This document shows, piece after piece, positions 1 to 7,868 of a DNA stretch of 64,000 nucleotides. Source of the stretch: Rheinheimera sp. D18 (lineage in GTDB: Bacteria > Pseudomonadota > Gammaproteobacteria > Enterobacterales > Alteromonadaceae); assembly GCF_004345025.1 (NCBI RefSeq), contig NZ_CP037745.1, positions 62,001 through 126,000 on the forward strand, written 5' to 3'. The position numbers were made by a program, and so were the translations under genes. Under the pieces are notes generated by a model. It had not been told where the DNA came from, searched no databases, and saw nothing but the letters and a program-made list of their open reading frames with translations. Position 1 is the stretch's first letter, and each line of letters begins with the position of its first letter.

Positions 1-1
1 C

Positions 2-667
2 TTGCTACGTTTAGCCGCGCAAAAAGTATGGTTAGAACAAGATTTTTCAACCGCTCGTGCGCTGCTTAGCAGCGCTGATGAAAAGTTAGCCCAGCTAGCC
101 GAGCCGTCATTAGTGTTAGTTCGCCAAGCTATTGCCGCTGATACAGAGCAGCTTGGCCGCATTACTGTGCCCGATGTAAGCAAGGCTTACGTGCAGTTGC
201 AGCAGTTACAAAAGCAGGCGATGAACTTGCCGCTAAAACTGCAAGTAACCGCGGACACCAAAAATAGCGCGCCCTCTAGCGAGCTGAAAAATTGGCGCGA
301 AACACTAGCATTTCACTGGCACAATACCTGGCAAGGTTTGCTTAACCCTAGAAGTGCGGTACCAGAAGATTACTTCGATTTAACTCACGAGCAGCAACTT
401 ATGTTGCGCATTGCACTGCAGCAGCAATTACAACTAGCTCAGTTAGCGCTAATGCAGCGGCAACAGCCTCTTTATGTTGCAGCATTGCAGCAAACCAGTG
501 ATAAATTGCAGCGCTACTTTAATGCTGATGATGTTGGCGTGCAGCAGTTTAGTTCGGTACTAACCGAGCTAGCCGAAGTAGAAGCTACGCTGCCAAGTGT
601 GAAGGCGTTAACCAGCTTAGCGCAGCTACAACAGTATCAGCAACAACTGGCAGGAGAGAGCTTATGA
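2..667 (+). CDS. hemX: HemX-like protein, C-terminal part (5' end outside window)
   Basis: The reading frame is open from the window edge, so only about the last 221 residues are visible; full HemX proteins are near 390 residues. The visible part is Gln/Leu-rich and helical, as in the periplasmic region of HemX. HemX proteins are annotated as uroporphyrinogen-III methyltransferase-like, but the role is poorly established and no methyltransferase motif is visible here. The stop overlaps the hemY start by 4 nt (ATGA at 664-667), which indicates translational coupling in a hem operon. The gene assignment rests mainly on hemY following directly plus the composition of the protein. The true start cannot be seen. 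Confidence 0.8.
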   Translation: MLRLAAQKVWLEQDFSTARALLSSADEKLAQLAEPSLVLVRQAIAADTEQLGRITVPDVSKAYVQLQQLQKQAMNLPLKLQVTADTKNSAPSSELKNWRETLAFHWHNTWQGLLNPRSAVPEDYFDLTHEQQLMLRIALQQQLQLAQLALMQRQQPLYVAALQQTSDKLQRYFNADDVGVQQFSSVLTELAEVEATLPSVKALTSLAQLQQYQQQLAGESL

Positions 668-1743
668 TCCGTGTCTTGCTGCTGATCGGTATACTAGCGG
701 CAGCCATGTGGTTTGGCCCAATGCTGGTGAATAATGCTGGCTACATTAAAATTATTGTTGCCGGTACCGTATTTGAAACCACCTTGCTTGGCCTTAGTCT
801 GCTTATTTTGGCACTAATCGCCGTAACATGGTTTATTGGCATAGTGCTGCGTAAATTACTGCGCTTACAGCATATTTCCTTTAACTTTTTCCGCTGGCGC
901 CGGCAACGTAAAGCTCAGCAAGCCTATGAGTTGGGTTTACAGGCGTATGCTAAACAACAGTGGAAACTAGCTAGTCAACATTTGGCTAAAGCCTGTCATG
1001 ACGACTTTATGCTAGAAGAAAAACGCTTATTTGCGGCTTATGCGGCATTTTATGCCGGTGATATTAATCAGGCTAACAGCTACATTGCAGCCCTGTCAGC
1101 TGAAAGTAACAGTACGCTATTTGTACAAGCAGATTTGTTGCTACAACAAGATCAAGCGGCTCAAGCTTGTGTATTACTACGCGACAAAGTTACGGCTGAC
1201 ACTGAAGATAAGGGCTTAGGGCAGTTATATTTATATGCGTTGCAGCAAGCGGGGCAATGGCAACAGTTATTGCAGGTCGTGCCATTAGCAATAAAACAGC
1301 AATGGTTTGATAAAGATAAATGGCGTCAGCAACGCTTTGATATTTATCCGGCGGCTATTAGCCAGTTAAGTCAGCAACAGCGGTTTGATGAAAATGCTGA
1401 CTATTGGCTTAACCTGCCGGCTAAAGAACGTAAATCTACCGCAGCTAATGTTGGTCGCGCTTGGGCAATGGCACAAAGCGGCCAAAATGAAGCCGCTGAA
1501 AAGCTGTTGGTTAGTCAGCTACAGCTAGACGAGTTGCCACTAGTATTGCCTTACCTTCGTAAAATTCCATTAGGGAAATCGGTACTTAAGTTGCGCAAAC
1601 AAGCACAACATTGGTTACGAGATCACGCCAGCAATGGTTATGTTTATGCGTTATTAGCTTATTTAGCCGAGCAAGAGGGCGAACCGCAACAAGCCGAAAT
1701 AGCGTGGCATAAGGCCCGCCAATACGAGCCAAAACTTGGCTGA
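664..1743 (+). CDS. hemY: HemY, membrane protein of the haem biosynthesis cluster
   Basis: A 359-residue protein (E. coli HemY is near 400) with two hydrophobic segments at about residues 1-22 and 40-62. A basic stretch and a long TPR-like helical domain rich in Ala, Gln and Leu follow. This is the layout of the HemY_N/TPR family, an inner-membrane protein encoded with hemX and often with hemC/hemD. Its biochemical role in gammaproteobacteria is unclear; it is not the protoporphyrinogen oxidase that shares the name in Gram-positives. The start overlaps the hemX stop. The 3' end overlaps the following glycosylase gene by 8 nt, so the three genes are probably one transcript. Confidence 0.88.
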   Translation: MIRVLLLIGILAAAMWFGPMLVNNAGYIKIIVAGTVFETTLLGLSLLILALIAVTWFIGIVLRKLLRLQHISFNFFRWRRQRKAQQAYELGLQAYAKQQWKLASQHLAKACHDDFMLEEKRLFAAYAAFYAGDINQANSYIAALSAESNSTLFVQADLLLQQDQAAQACVLLRDKVTADTEDKGLGQLYLYALQQAGQWQQLLQVVPLAIKQQWFDKDKWRQQRFDIYPAAISQLSQQQRFDENADYWLNLPAKERKSTAANVGRAWAMAQSGQNEAAEKLLVSQLQLDELPLVLPYLRKIPLGKSVLKLRKQAQHWLRDHASNGYVYALLAYLAEQEGEPQQAEIAWHKARQYEPKLG

Positions 1744-2248
1744 TAACGAATTAACTGGCCTAGCACCAAACTGTTTGCCAACAGCTAAGGTGCTGGTACT
1801 TGGTAGCATGCCCGGCGTTGCATCGCTTAAACAACAGCAATATTATGGCCATCCGCGCAATGCTTTTTGGCCGATAATGGCCAGCCTGCTGCAGTTTCCA
1901 CTCAGTTTAAGCTACCCTGAGCGGCTGGCTCGGCTGCAGCAGCAAGGTGTAGCGCTGTGGGATGTGATTGGCCGCTGCCAGCGGCAGGGTAGCTTGGACA
2001 GTGCCATCCGTGCTGAACAAGCCAATGATTTCACCAGCCTGTTTGCCCGTTTACCGCAGCTGCGTGCCATAGCTTTTAACGGTGCTAAAGCCGGCCAGAG
2101 TTTTCAGCGCCGGGTGTTACCGGTAGCCGCGCTGCCGCTTGGTGTTAGCCTGCTGTATTTACCCTCGACCAGCCCGGCGCATGCCAGCTTAAGTTTTCAA
2201 CAAAAACTGATTGAATGGCAAAAGCTTAGTGCATTTTTATCCAGCTAG
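1736..2248 (+). CDS. Hypoxanthine/deoxyinosine DNA glycosylase (UDG superfamily, family 6)
   Basis: A 170-residue protein with the family-6 motif GSMPG at residues 23-27, then YYGHPRNAFW at 36-45 with Asn42, the position of the essential Asn in this family. LPSTSPAHA near residue 145 is the second active-site motif. The known role is removal of hypoxanthine (deaminated adenine) from DNA. The start is read as TTG at 1736 because the first in-frame ATG (1808 region) would remove motif 1. The gene overlaps the hemY end by 8 nt, so it is probably translated by coupling. It differs from the better-known Mug family, which has another motif 1. The substrate is inferred from family membership. Confidence 0.85.
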   Translation: MADNELTGLAPNCLPTAKVLVLGSMPGVASLKQQQYYGHPRNAFWPIMASLLQFPLSLSYPERLARLQQQGVALWDVIGRCQRQGSLDSAIRAEQANDFTSLFARLPQLRAIAFNGAKAGQSFQRRVLPVAALPLGVSLLYLPSTSPAHASLSFQQKLIEWQKLSAFLSS

Positions 2249-2449
2249 GGCGCTGTTTTAAAGTGGGCCTGCTGTCGGTGTTTTTATCGTTAACACCCAC
2301 GCAACGGCAGCTTTATAATCCAACTAACCTTTACTAAGAGTTCACCCGAGACTCAGCGGGTATTAAAATTAATGGCGTCGGTTGAATTTATGCTTGTGCT
2401 GCTGGTCTGACACAGACTTTATTGCAGGATTTACAGGGACAACCTTCCA

Positions 2450-3181
2450 TTGTCTGGTGTTATTAATAACGTCATATCTGTTATACGCGCTGATAATAGA
2501 CCGCTTCTGCTGGCGCTGCTGTTGCATGGCGTATTACTGCTGGTTTTGTTAACGACGAAAATTCCGCAGCTAGCTCAGGCTCTGGAGCCTGAAGCCATCG
2601 TCAGTTATTTGTATCAACCGCAGCCGCCTGTACCATCTGATATAGCACAACCCTCTGTTAATGACATGCCAACAGAGCCAGAGGTAGTTGCGCCAGTACC
2701 GCAGAGCACAGCACCAGAAGTTACACCGCAAAAGCCAACTGGCCAGACGCAAGGTGTTACAGAGTCTTTGCCCGACATCGCCAGCACACAATTGCTTGGT
2801 GCCGAAGCTCCTACCGCAGCTATTATACCCCGACCGAGTCTGGCACAGCGCGCGCTGAACAAGGCAGCCACAGTAAACCCTGCATCAATAGAGCAAGCGG
2901 CCGCGGCAAGCTATCAGCAGTTATTACAGGCACAGCAACAGCCGAAGATTACTGTAGAAAAGCGGCATCAGCAGTTAAGCATTGATCCGGCCAGGCAAGT
3001 GTTTGCCCAGTTGAATAACGGTCAGCAGCTTATTCGTACCAAAGGGGGCTGCCGTTTTGCTGATCCGACCAAAGAAGGCTTTGATGCGTTAATGGTCGCC
3101 AACGCGGTAGTGCCTTGCGGCGATGAAGAACACAGCAGTGCCTTGCTTAAGCAGGCACTTGAAAAACATATAAAACGCTGA
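2450..3181 (+). CDS. Single-span membrane-anchored Pro/Gln-rich periplasmic protein, unknown function
   Basis: The protein has 243 residues. A short cytosolic N-terminus is followed by one hydrophobic span at about residues 18-38. A Pro/Glu/Thr/Gln-rich stretch covers about 45-140, then comes a helical region. A compact C-terminus holds two cysteines, in GGCRFAD and VVPCGDEE, that could form a disulfide in the periplasm. The layout resembles TonB or other envelope-spanning linkers, but no TonB C-terminal fold is recognised. The start is TTG at 2450, preceded by CAGGGA about 10 nt upstream; no closer ATG gives the same frame. It stands alone after a 200-nt gap. Function unknown. Confidence 0.7.
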   Translation: MSGVINNVISVIRADNRPLLLALLLHGVLLLVLLTTKIPQLAQALEPEAIVSYLYQPQPPVPSDIAQPSVNDMPTEPEVVAPVPQSTAPEVTPQKPTGQTQGVTESLPDIASTQLLGAEAPTAAIIPRPSLAQRALNKAATVNPASIEQAAAASYQQLLQAQQQPKITVEKRHQQLSIDPARQVFAQLNNGQQLIRTKGGCRFADPTKEGFDALMVANAVVPCGDEEHSSALLKQALEKHIKR

Positions 3182-3276
3182 ATATAACTTAGTGGTACAG
3201 CAGAGCCTATTAAACATTCAACGACTGCGGTGGCAGCCTTTTTCGGGCTTATCAGTTCAGTTAAATCACGTGTCCA

Positions 3277-3687
3277 TTAGTGCTCAGTAATATGCTGTTC
3301 TAAGCGCGCTTTAAGCTCGCCTTCAATGGCTACGGCTTTGCCTGTTTTCTGATCCAGACACACAAAGGTCACCTGCGCATCAGCAGCAACGGCATCTTTG
3401 CCGGCAATACGCACTTCTTGTGTGACCACAGCGCTTTTACCGCCCACTTTACTAAAGTGAGTAAACACTTCCAGTATGTCGCCCATAGTTGCGGCCACGC
3501 GGTAGTTAATATTGATATTAACAATGACCCAGGCTAAACCATGCTTAGCAAACCACTCGATATCACCGCTATCTTCTAAATAGCCCCAGCGAGCTTCTTC
3601 TAAAAACTCTAAATAACGAGCATTGTTAACATGTTGATAGATATCTAAATGATAACCACGAACTTTAATAAGGGTTTTATGCGGCAT
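3277..3687 (-). CDS. fadM: FadM/YbaW-like long-chain acyl-CoA thioesterase
   Basis: A 136-residue single hotdog-fold thioesterase (E. coli FadM is 132). The N-terminal KVRGYHLDIYQHVNNARYL segment, with the conserved Asp15 and HVNN, matches what I recall of E. coli YbaW/FadM almost residue for residue, as does VNININYR near residue 57. The enzyme hydrolyses long-chain acyl-CoA, including beta-oxidation by-products, in the cytosol. It is transcribed alone, divergent from the TonB-C/Sel1 gene at 3838. The first 56 bp of the gene recur at 7693-7748 as a relic, which ties this gene to the partial duplication to its right. Confidence 0.9.
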   Translation of the reverse strand: MPHKTLIKVRGYHLDIYQHVNNARYLEFLEEARWGYLEDSGDIEWFAKHGLAWVIVNININYRVAATMGDILEVFTHFSKVGGKSAVVTQEVRIAGKDAVAADAQVTFVCLDQKTGKAVAIEGELKARLEQHITEH

Positions 3688-3837
3688 GACTATACTCAGT
3701 TAATTTTCAAAGCCTGATTTTCGCACAAACAAACAGGCCATACCAGATGGTATTTGTTGCTTATACGTTGGTAATTTGTTAATAATGCACTGATGTTTTA
3801 TTTGGCGTTATAACTGATAACTAAAAATAGAGAATAT

Positions 3838-5160
3838 ATGATGAAAAAATGGATTTTTATGCTCGCTTTTGGCAGCAGTGTTGCCCAAGCCGATATGCTA
3901 GATGCGTTAAATGCTTATGAACAAAAAGACTTTGCTGAGGCTCAACAGCAGTTTCAACAGTTAATACCCTTAGGTAATGAATTAGCAGCATTTAACCTCG
4001 GTGCTATGGCTTATCAAGGCGATGGCCAAGAGCAAAATATCGTGCAAGCTTTAGGCTACTTTATGTTAGCTGCGGAATTAAAGCATGAACAAGCAAAATC
4101 ATTGTTGCTCAGCGTATCAAAAGCAGCAAGCGAGCAACAGCTAGAGCAGGCAAACGACTTTTTTATTGAGCTAAAGCAGAGAGTTAAAATATTAGATACC
4201 AATTTACATAATACTCGCGCCGACAGCACGCCACAGCCAATTAAACGAGTACCGCCAGATTATCCTAAAACCGCCGCTATGGCTGGCCAGTTTGGTTATG
4301 TTAAAGCCCGCTTTTTAGTTGATGAGCAGGGTAAGGTTACCGCTGTAGATACAGTAGATGCTTATCCGAAGAGTGTATTTGAAAGAGCATCAATAAAGGC
4401 TATTAAACGCTGGCGCTATGAACCTAGCAATCAAAAACAGTTGTTAAATGTTAGGCTAGACTTTTCGTTATCTGGTGGGGTTGACGTATCAGCAGTAGAG
4501 GAAATAGTTAATAAACATAACTTATGGAATTATGCCGTTAGCGGTTCACCTAACCATCAATTTGCCTTAGGTACTTTATTATCTTTGGTCGATATCCAAA
4601 GTGGTAATCTTTATAGATATGACCCCGAACTACCAATGACAGCAACAACTGATTTTTCGGTGTTTAAAAACCAAGCAGAGGTTAAAGTCGATTTTAGCGG
4701 GTTTTTAGGTAGAGCCCTAGTGCGTGTTGCTGCAGACGGCACTATTACCGAGCAAATATCAGCTGATGTTGAACCTAAAAGTAAAGTTGAAAGCCTAGTT
4801 GGTTTAAAGTTAAAAGGTAAAATCACAACAGACGTTTATAATGTGTCTACTTACACCTTATTTGACGGACATCGAAAAGTTAGAGTAATGCCTTCTTTAC
4901 AAGTGTCACCAGCAATGTCGGGTATGTTTTGGTGGGAGCAAGCGGCTAAGAATGGCAGCCTTGAAGCACAGCGAGTTATGGCCGCATACGATAAGCAATG
5001 GGAAGCTTATTTACTGAACGAACAAGATGCTGAGGTAATGGCGTGGGCCGGCAGTAAGCTGCTTATCGATGGCCAGCGTGAGCAGGGCATGCAACTGTTA
5101 GAGCAAGCATTAGCAAAAAATTATAAGCTAGCAGCTGATATGAAAAAACAATTTATGTAG
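3838..5160 (+). CDS. Periplasmic Sel1-like repeat and TonB C-terminal domain protein
   Basis: The protein has 440 residues. It starts with a Sec signal peptide (cleavage likely after AQA near residue 18). A Sel1/TPR-like helical section follows at about 20-110. A TonB C-terminal domain lies at about 130-210, where RVPPDYPKTAAMAGQFG, the V-D-E-Q-G-K turn and KRWRYEP are typical. A further region of about 220 residues is not recognised and ends in another short helical repeat. There is no N-terminal transmembrane helix with a proline-rich linker, so it is unlikely to act as a classical TonB energy transducer. Two ATGs are adjacent (3838 and 3841); either could be used. It ends at a good terminator. 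Confidence 0.75.
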   Translation: MMKKWIFMLAFGSSVAQADMLDALNAYEQKDFAEAQQQFQQLIPLGNELAAFNLGAMAYQGDGQEQNIVQALGYFMLAAELKHEQAKSLLLSVSKAASEQQLEQANDFFIELKQRVKILDTNLHNTRADSTPQPIKRVPPDYPKTAAMAGQFGYVKARFLVDEQGKVTAVDTVDAYPKSVFERASIKAIKRWRYEPSNQKQLLNVRLDFSLSGGVDVSAVEEIVNKHNLWNYAVSGSPNHQFALGTLLSLVDIQSGNLYRYDPELPMTATTDFSVFKNQAEVKVDFSGFLGRALVRVAADGTITEQISADVEPKSKVESLVGLKLKGKITTDVYNVSTYTLFDGHRKVRVMPSLQVSPAMSGMFWWEQAAKNGSLEAQRVMAAYDKQWEAYLLNEQDAEVMAWAGSKLLIDGQREQGMQLLEQALAKNYKLAADMKKQFM

Positions 5161-5193
5161 CCCTGCAGCGCTTAACCTCTATTTTATTAAAAG

Positions 5194-5213
5194 TGCCCGT
5201 TATGGGCATTTTT
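5194..5213 (+). terminator. Intrinsic terminator between the convergent TonB-C gene and fre copy A
   Basis: A 5-bp G+C-rich stem (TGCCC/GGGCA) with a 5-nt loop is followed by five T on the plus strand. On the minus strand a shorter CTTTTA tail follows, so it may also serve fre (5218-5925). Confidence 0.75.
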
Positions 5214-5217
5214 CAGA

Positions 5218-5925
5218 TCAGATATAAGCAAAAGCATCACAAAACATATTTTCTCGTTTTGCACCTTGTTGTAAAAAGGCATCACGCACTACACCTGCCA
5301 TAGCAAAGGGGCCGGCGATATAAATATCAAATTCTGCTAATGAGGCAAAATTATCCAATACGGCTTGGTGGACTAAGCCAGTTTTGCCTTGCCATTCTGT
5401 GGTTGGGTTTTGCACTACAGGTATAAAGGTATATAGCGGGTTGCTACTGGCCCACTGTTGCATTTCCGGATGGTGGTATAAGGCATCGGTATCGCGTACG
5501 CCCCAATAGGCAAAAACGGGTCGCTTAATGTTTAGTTTAGCCAGAGTTTGCGCAATGCTATAGATATAAGAAAAGCCTGTACCACCAGCTAACAAAATAA
5601 GTGGCCGCTCGCTATCAGTGCGCAGTTGGGCTTCACCCAAGCCAATTTCTGCTAGTACTGGTTGCTTGGCAGCATAAAGCCGCTGTAAATGGGCCAGGGC
5701 TTGACTAGAAAAGTTATCAACAACCGCTGCACCAATATGCAGCTCAATTTGCTGGCTACCGGCGTGGCTGGCAATAGAAAAGGGGCGTTTATCTTCTGCG
5801 CTTAAACATAGCTGTAAATATTGACCACTTTGATAGCTAATAGGTGCTGTTGGCGTTAGTAGTACACGATTAACCGTTGGCGTTAAGGGTTCAATAGCAT
5901 CAATAGTACAGGCAATTAGGGTCAT
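5218..5925 (-). CDS. fre: NAD(P)H-flavin reductase, copy A
   Basis: A 235-residue ferredoxin-reductase-fold protein (E. coli Fre is 233). It carries the flavin motif RPFSIAS near residue 47, the nucleotide-binding LAGGTGFSY near 112, and a C-terminal Phe/Cys-containing tail (FCDAFAYI). It reduces free flavins with NAD(P)H. The usual neighbour is ubiD, whose prenyl-FMN cofactor needs reduced FMN. Copy B at 11024-11731 differs at about 22 of 235 residues and at many third codon positions. Both frames are intact, which suggests selection on both. Its upstream partner here is only a truncated ubiD. Confidence 0.92.
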   Translation of the reverse strand: MTLIACTIDAIEPLTPTVNRVLLTPTAPISYQSGQYLQLCLSAEDKRPFSIASHAGSQQIELHIGAAVVDNFSSQALAHLQRLYAAKQPVLAEIGLGEAQLRTDSERPLILLAGGTGFSYIYSIAQTLAKLNIKRPVFAYWGVRDTDALYHHPEMQQWASSNPLYTFIPVVQNPTTEWQGKTGLVHQAVLDNFASLAEFDIYIAGPFAMAGVVRDAFLQQGAKRENMFCDAFAYI

Positions 5926-6017
5926 AGCATTCTCAGATAAATAAAGGTGTAATTATAAATTGGCATATCAAGGTTGCTTAGTTGTTCGCCAAGTATACTT
6001 GATGCTTGGCGCCAAGA

Positions 6018-6585
6018 TTAAGGCTGCGCCGGCAGGTTAATGCCCAACGTGTGCCAAATGTCGTCAACCCGCTGTTTTATTGCCGGATCCATTACTATGG
6101 GCTCACCCCATTCGCGGTTGGTTTCACCTGGCCATTTATTGGTGGCGTCCATACCCATTTTTGACCCTAAGCCCGAAACCGGTGAGGCAAAATCTAGATA
6201 GTCTATCGGCGTGTTTTCTACCAAGGTGGTATCGCGTGCTGGGTCCATACGGGTGGTAATGGCCCAGATCACATCTTGCCAATCGCGCGCGTTAATATCG
6301 TCATCGCAAACAATAACAAACTTAGTGTACATAAACTGACGCAAATACGACCACACCCCCATCATTACGCGCTTAGCATGGCCTGGGTATTGCTTTTTCA
6401 TGGTTACGATTGCTAACCGATACGAGCAGCCTTCGGGCGGTAGGTAAAAGTCGGTAATTTCTGGAAACTGCTTTTGCAGTATGGGTACAAATACTTCGTT
6501 TAATGCCACGCCTAAAATAGCGGGTTCATCTGGTGGTCGACCGGTATAGGTGCTGTGGTAAATAGGGTTTTTACGTTGGGTGAGG
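6018..6585 (-). pseudogene. ubiD: ubiD fragment, 3' 187 codons only (copy A)
   Basis: The C-terminal third of UbiD, from [16 protein letters not shown] to the stop. It is nearly identical in protein to the intact gene at 11853-13343 (about three differences, near the C-terminus). The 5' two thirds, with most of the prenyl-FMN site, are missing. The match ends exactly at 6585, where sequence antisense to a transposase begins. An open frame continues to 6641, but its first 20 or so codons come from that antisense sequence. Because the FMN-binding part is gone, it cannot be an active decarboxylase. The 228 bp next to the breakpoint are identical to copy B. Confidence 0.9.
6358..6585. repeat. 228-bp perfect direct repeat with 12193-12420 (within ubiD)
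   Basis: Base-by-base comparison shows no difference over 228 bp up to the breakpoint at 6585. Immediately left of 6358 the copies differ (C/G at 6357, C/T at 6354) and differences become frequent towards fre. Confidence 0.92.
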
Positions 6586-6770
6586 ATGCGTGCCAGATAT
6601 ACCGTGGTAATGCAGCGACTAATCTTGCCACGATGCGACACTTTGGTTTAAATATGTTACGCGCTGATAAGCGAAAAATGAGTATCAGAAGAAAGCAGCG
6701 TCGGGCATTGATGAATAAGGCTTATTTGGATGCGGTGTTGGAAGCTGGAATGAGCGTGGTCATTAAATGA
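6586..6770 (+). pseudogene. ISAs1-family transposase, C-terminal remnant
   Basis: The frame reads [31 protein letters not shown] and onward to a stop at 6768-6770. The E-D-A, N-A-A-x-N-L-A-x-x-R and L-N-L/M-L-R-x-D-K pattern is the conserved C-terminus of ISAs1 (H-repeat-like) transposases. About 60 of roughly 370 codons remain. The ATG at 6555 that opens the frame is inside antisense ubiD and is an accident of the junction. The catalytic DDE part is missing, so the remnant is inactive. Confidence 0.75.
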
Positions 6771-6790
6771 CCACTCGTAATCTCACCCTG
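6586..6790 (+). mobile_element. Right-hand end of an ISAs1-type insertion sequence
   Basis: The transposase remnant is followed by 20 nt that end in CTCACCCTG at 6790. Read from outside this is CAGGGTGAG, the kind of terminus ISAs1-family elements carry. No matching left end was found in the window. The left side was lost at the ubiD junction. The exact outer boundary is inferred from the family terminus and from the resumption of an open coding frame at 6791. Confidence 0.6.
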
Positions 6791-6905
6791 GGCGGCAGAG
6801 TTTGCAAACTGCCATGGTTGCTCATCGTCTGTTTCATTTGAAACTGCTGCTGAACAAGCTGCCCTTGAATGGAAAAATTCAAAGTCTAAAGTTTACGTTT
6901 TTAAT

Positions 6906-7559
6906 ATGGCTCAAGCGCAAATTAAGGCCTACGATACTGACTTGGAAGTAATGCCCGATGGAAGCACCTTTGCAACCCTTATTGAAAAAGCTGTGGATAC
7001 AGATACTCAAAGCAAATTCAACACCTTGGCCAGTGCATATAGTACAGTAGCAGCGGATGCTCAAAACCCTCAATATATCCCCTCAGATATTGCACCGAGC
7101 GCTTATAGATTAGTCAAAGCATCCTATGTCGTGAATAACGTAAAAAATTATTACAACAATAATCAATCATTTAGAACAAAAACGGCAAACTATGTTGCTG
7201 CTGCATTTGCTCTTTCAGGAAGACTGATAGATATTAATTTAACTATTAAAGTCTTTTTTGCGGATGGCTCTGAGGCTGTTTTTGAACTTACAGGTATTGG
7301 CCAAAACGGTGAGCTAGATTTAGAGCTAGTATCAGCCAAAGACATTGACAATAACGATATCCCCCTAACAAAAGAAGGTTACGAAACCGGCGGTGAATAC
7401 AGTTTTGCTCGAGGAGGGCAAAATGCTATTGAAGAATTCCTTAGTGCTGCAGCAAGAGCTGGCGTTCCTATCACTACAGGTAGTAGTGGAACAGGTTTCA
7501 AACAAAAGATGGTTTGCGACAGCAACGGTCGATGCACTATAATTCTTTCTCCTCTGTAA
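6906..7559 (+). CDS. Remnant of a secreted protein of unknown function, 5' end lost to the IS
   Basis: 217 residues from the first ATG. The same frame is open without a stop back to the IS end at 6790 and reads FANCHGCSSSVSFETAAEQAALEW before the ATG, with a CxxC pair and regular helix-like spacing. This is probably the N-terminus of the mature protein, and the signal peptide has been removed by the IS. The remainder has a Lys/Asn-rich middle, a beta-rich section (TIKVFFADGSEAVFELTG) and a C-terminal Cys pair (MVCDSNGRCTI). The family was not identified. Without a signal peptide the product would probably be mislocalised, so the gene is likely dead or decaying. Confidence 0.55.
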   Translation: MAQAQIKAYDTDLEVMPDGSTFATLIEKAVDTDTQSKFNTLASAYSTVAADAQNPQYIPSDIAPSAYRLVKASYVVNNVKNYYNNNQSFRTKTANYVAAAFALSGRLIDINLTIKVFFADGSEAVFELTGIGQNGELDLELVSAKDIDNNDIPLTKEGYETGGEYSFARGGQNAIEEFLSAAARAGVPITTGSSGTGFKQKMVCDSNGRCTIILSPL

Positions 7560-7565
7560 AGCATA

Positions 7566-7601
7566 TGTTAGCCGTACTCTGTAAACTGAGAACGGCTAAC
7601 A
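7566..7601 (+). terminator. Stem-loop after the truncated secreted-protein gene
   Basis: A perfect 10-bp inverted repeat (TGTTAGCCGT / ACGGCTAACA) starts 6 nt after the stop codon, with a further 3-bp inner stem. There is no T-run, so it is a structural candidate only. The rest of 7560-7868 holds the fadM relic and otherwise nothing recognisable. Confidence 0.35.
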
Positions 7602-7692
7602 AATACAAAATTCTTTATACGCTTTTATTATTCCATTGATGAAGTCTATATTCATAACGTGAAATTATAAAAATGCAGCACAAAACACTGAT

Positions 7693-7748
7693 TGTTGATA
7701 GATATCTAAATGATAACCACGAACTTTAATTAGGGTTTTATGCTGCAT
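7693..7748 (-). pseudogene. fadM: fadM relic, first 18 codons
   Basis: The reverse complement begins ATGCAGCATAAAACC and encodes MQHKTLIKVRGYHLDIYQ. It matches 3632-3687 (start of the intact fadM) at 54 of 56 positions. The match stops abruptly on both sides. It marks the left end of copy B of the duplicated locus. Confidence 0.85.
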
Positions 7749-7868
7749 GATAAACGTGACCCATTCTGTAAATTTAATAAAGCGTAATAAGTGTAAATTG
7801 TACGTATTAATTTCTATTCTTATGAAGAGGGGGAATGATACATCTATTATCCTAGCGTGTAATAATAA

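Noticed and set aside
3222-3243. Possible terminator after the gene ending at 3181
   Set aside because: Only a 4-bp stem (CTGC/GCAG) precedes the T-run; too weak to list.
6555-6770. Apparent 71-residue gene at the ubiD/IS junction
   Set aside because: The first ten residues are antisense ubiD and the rest is a transposase tail, so it is a chance fusion.
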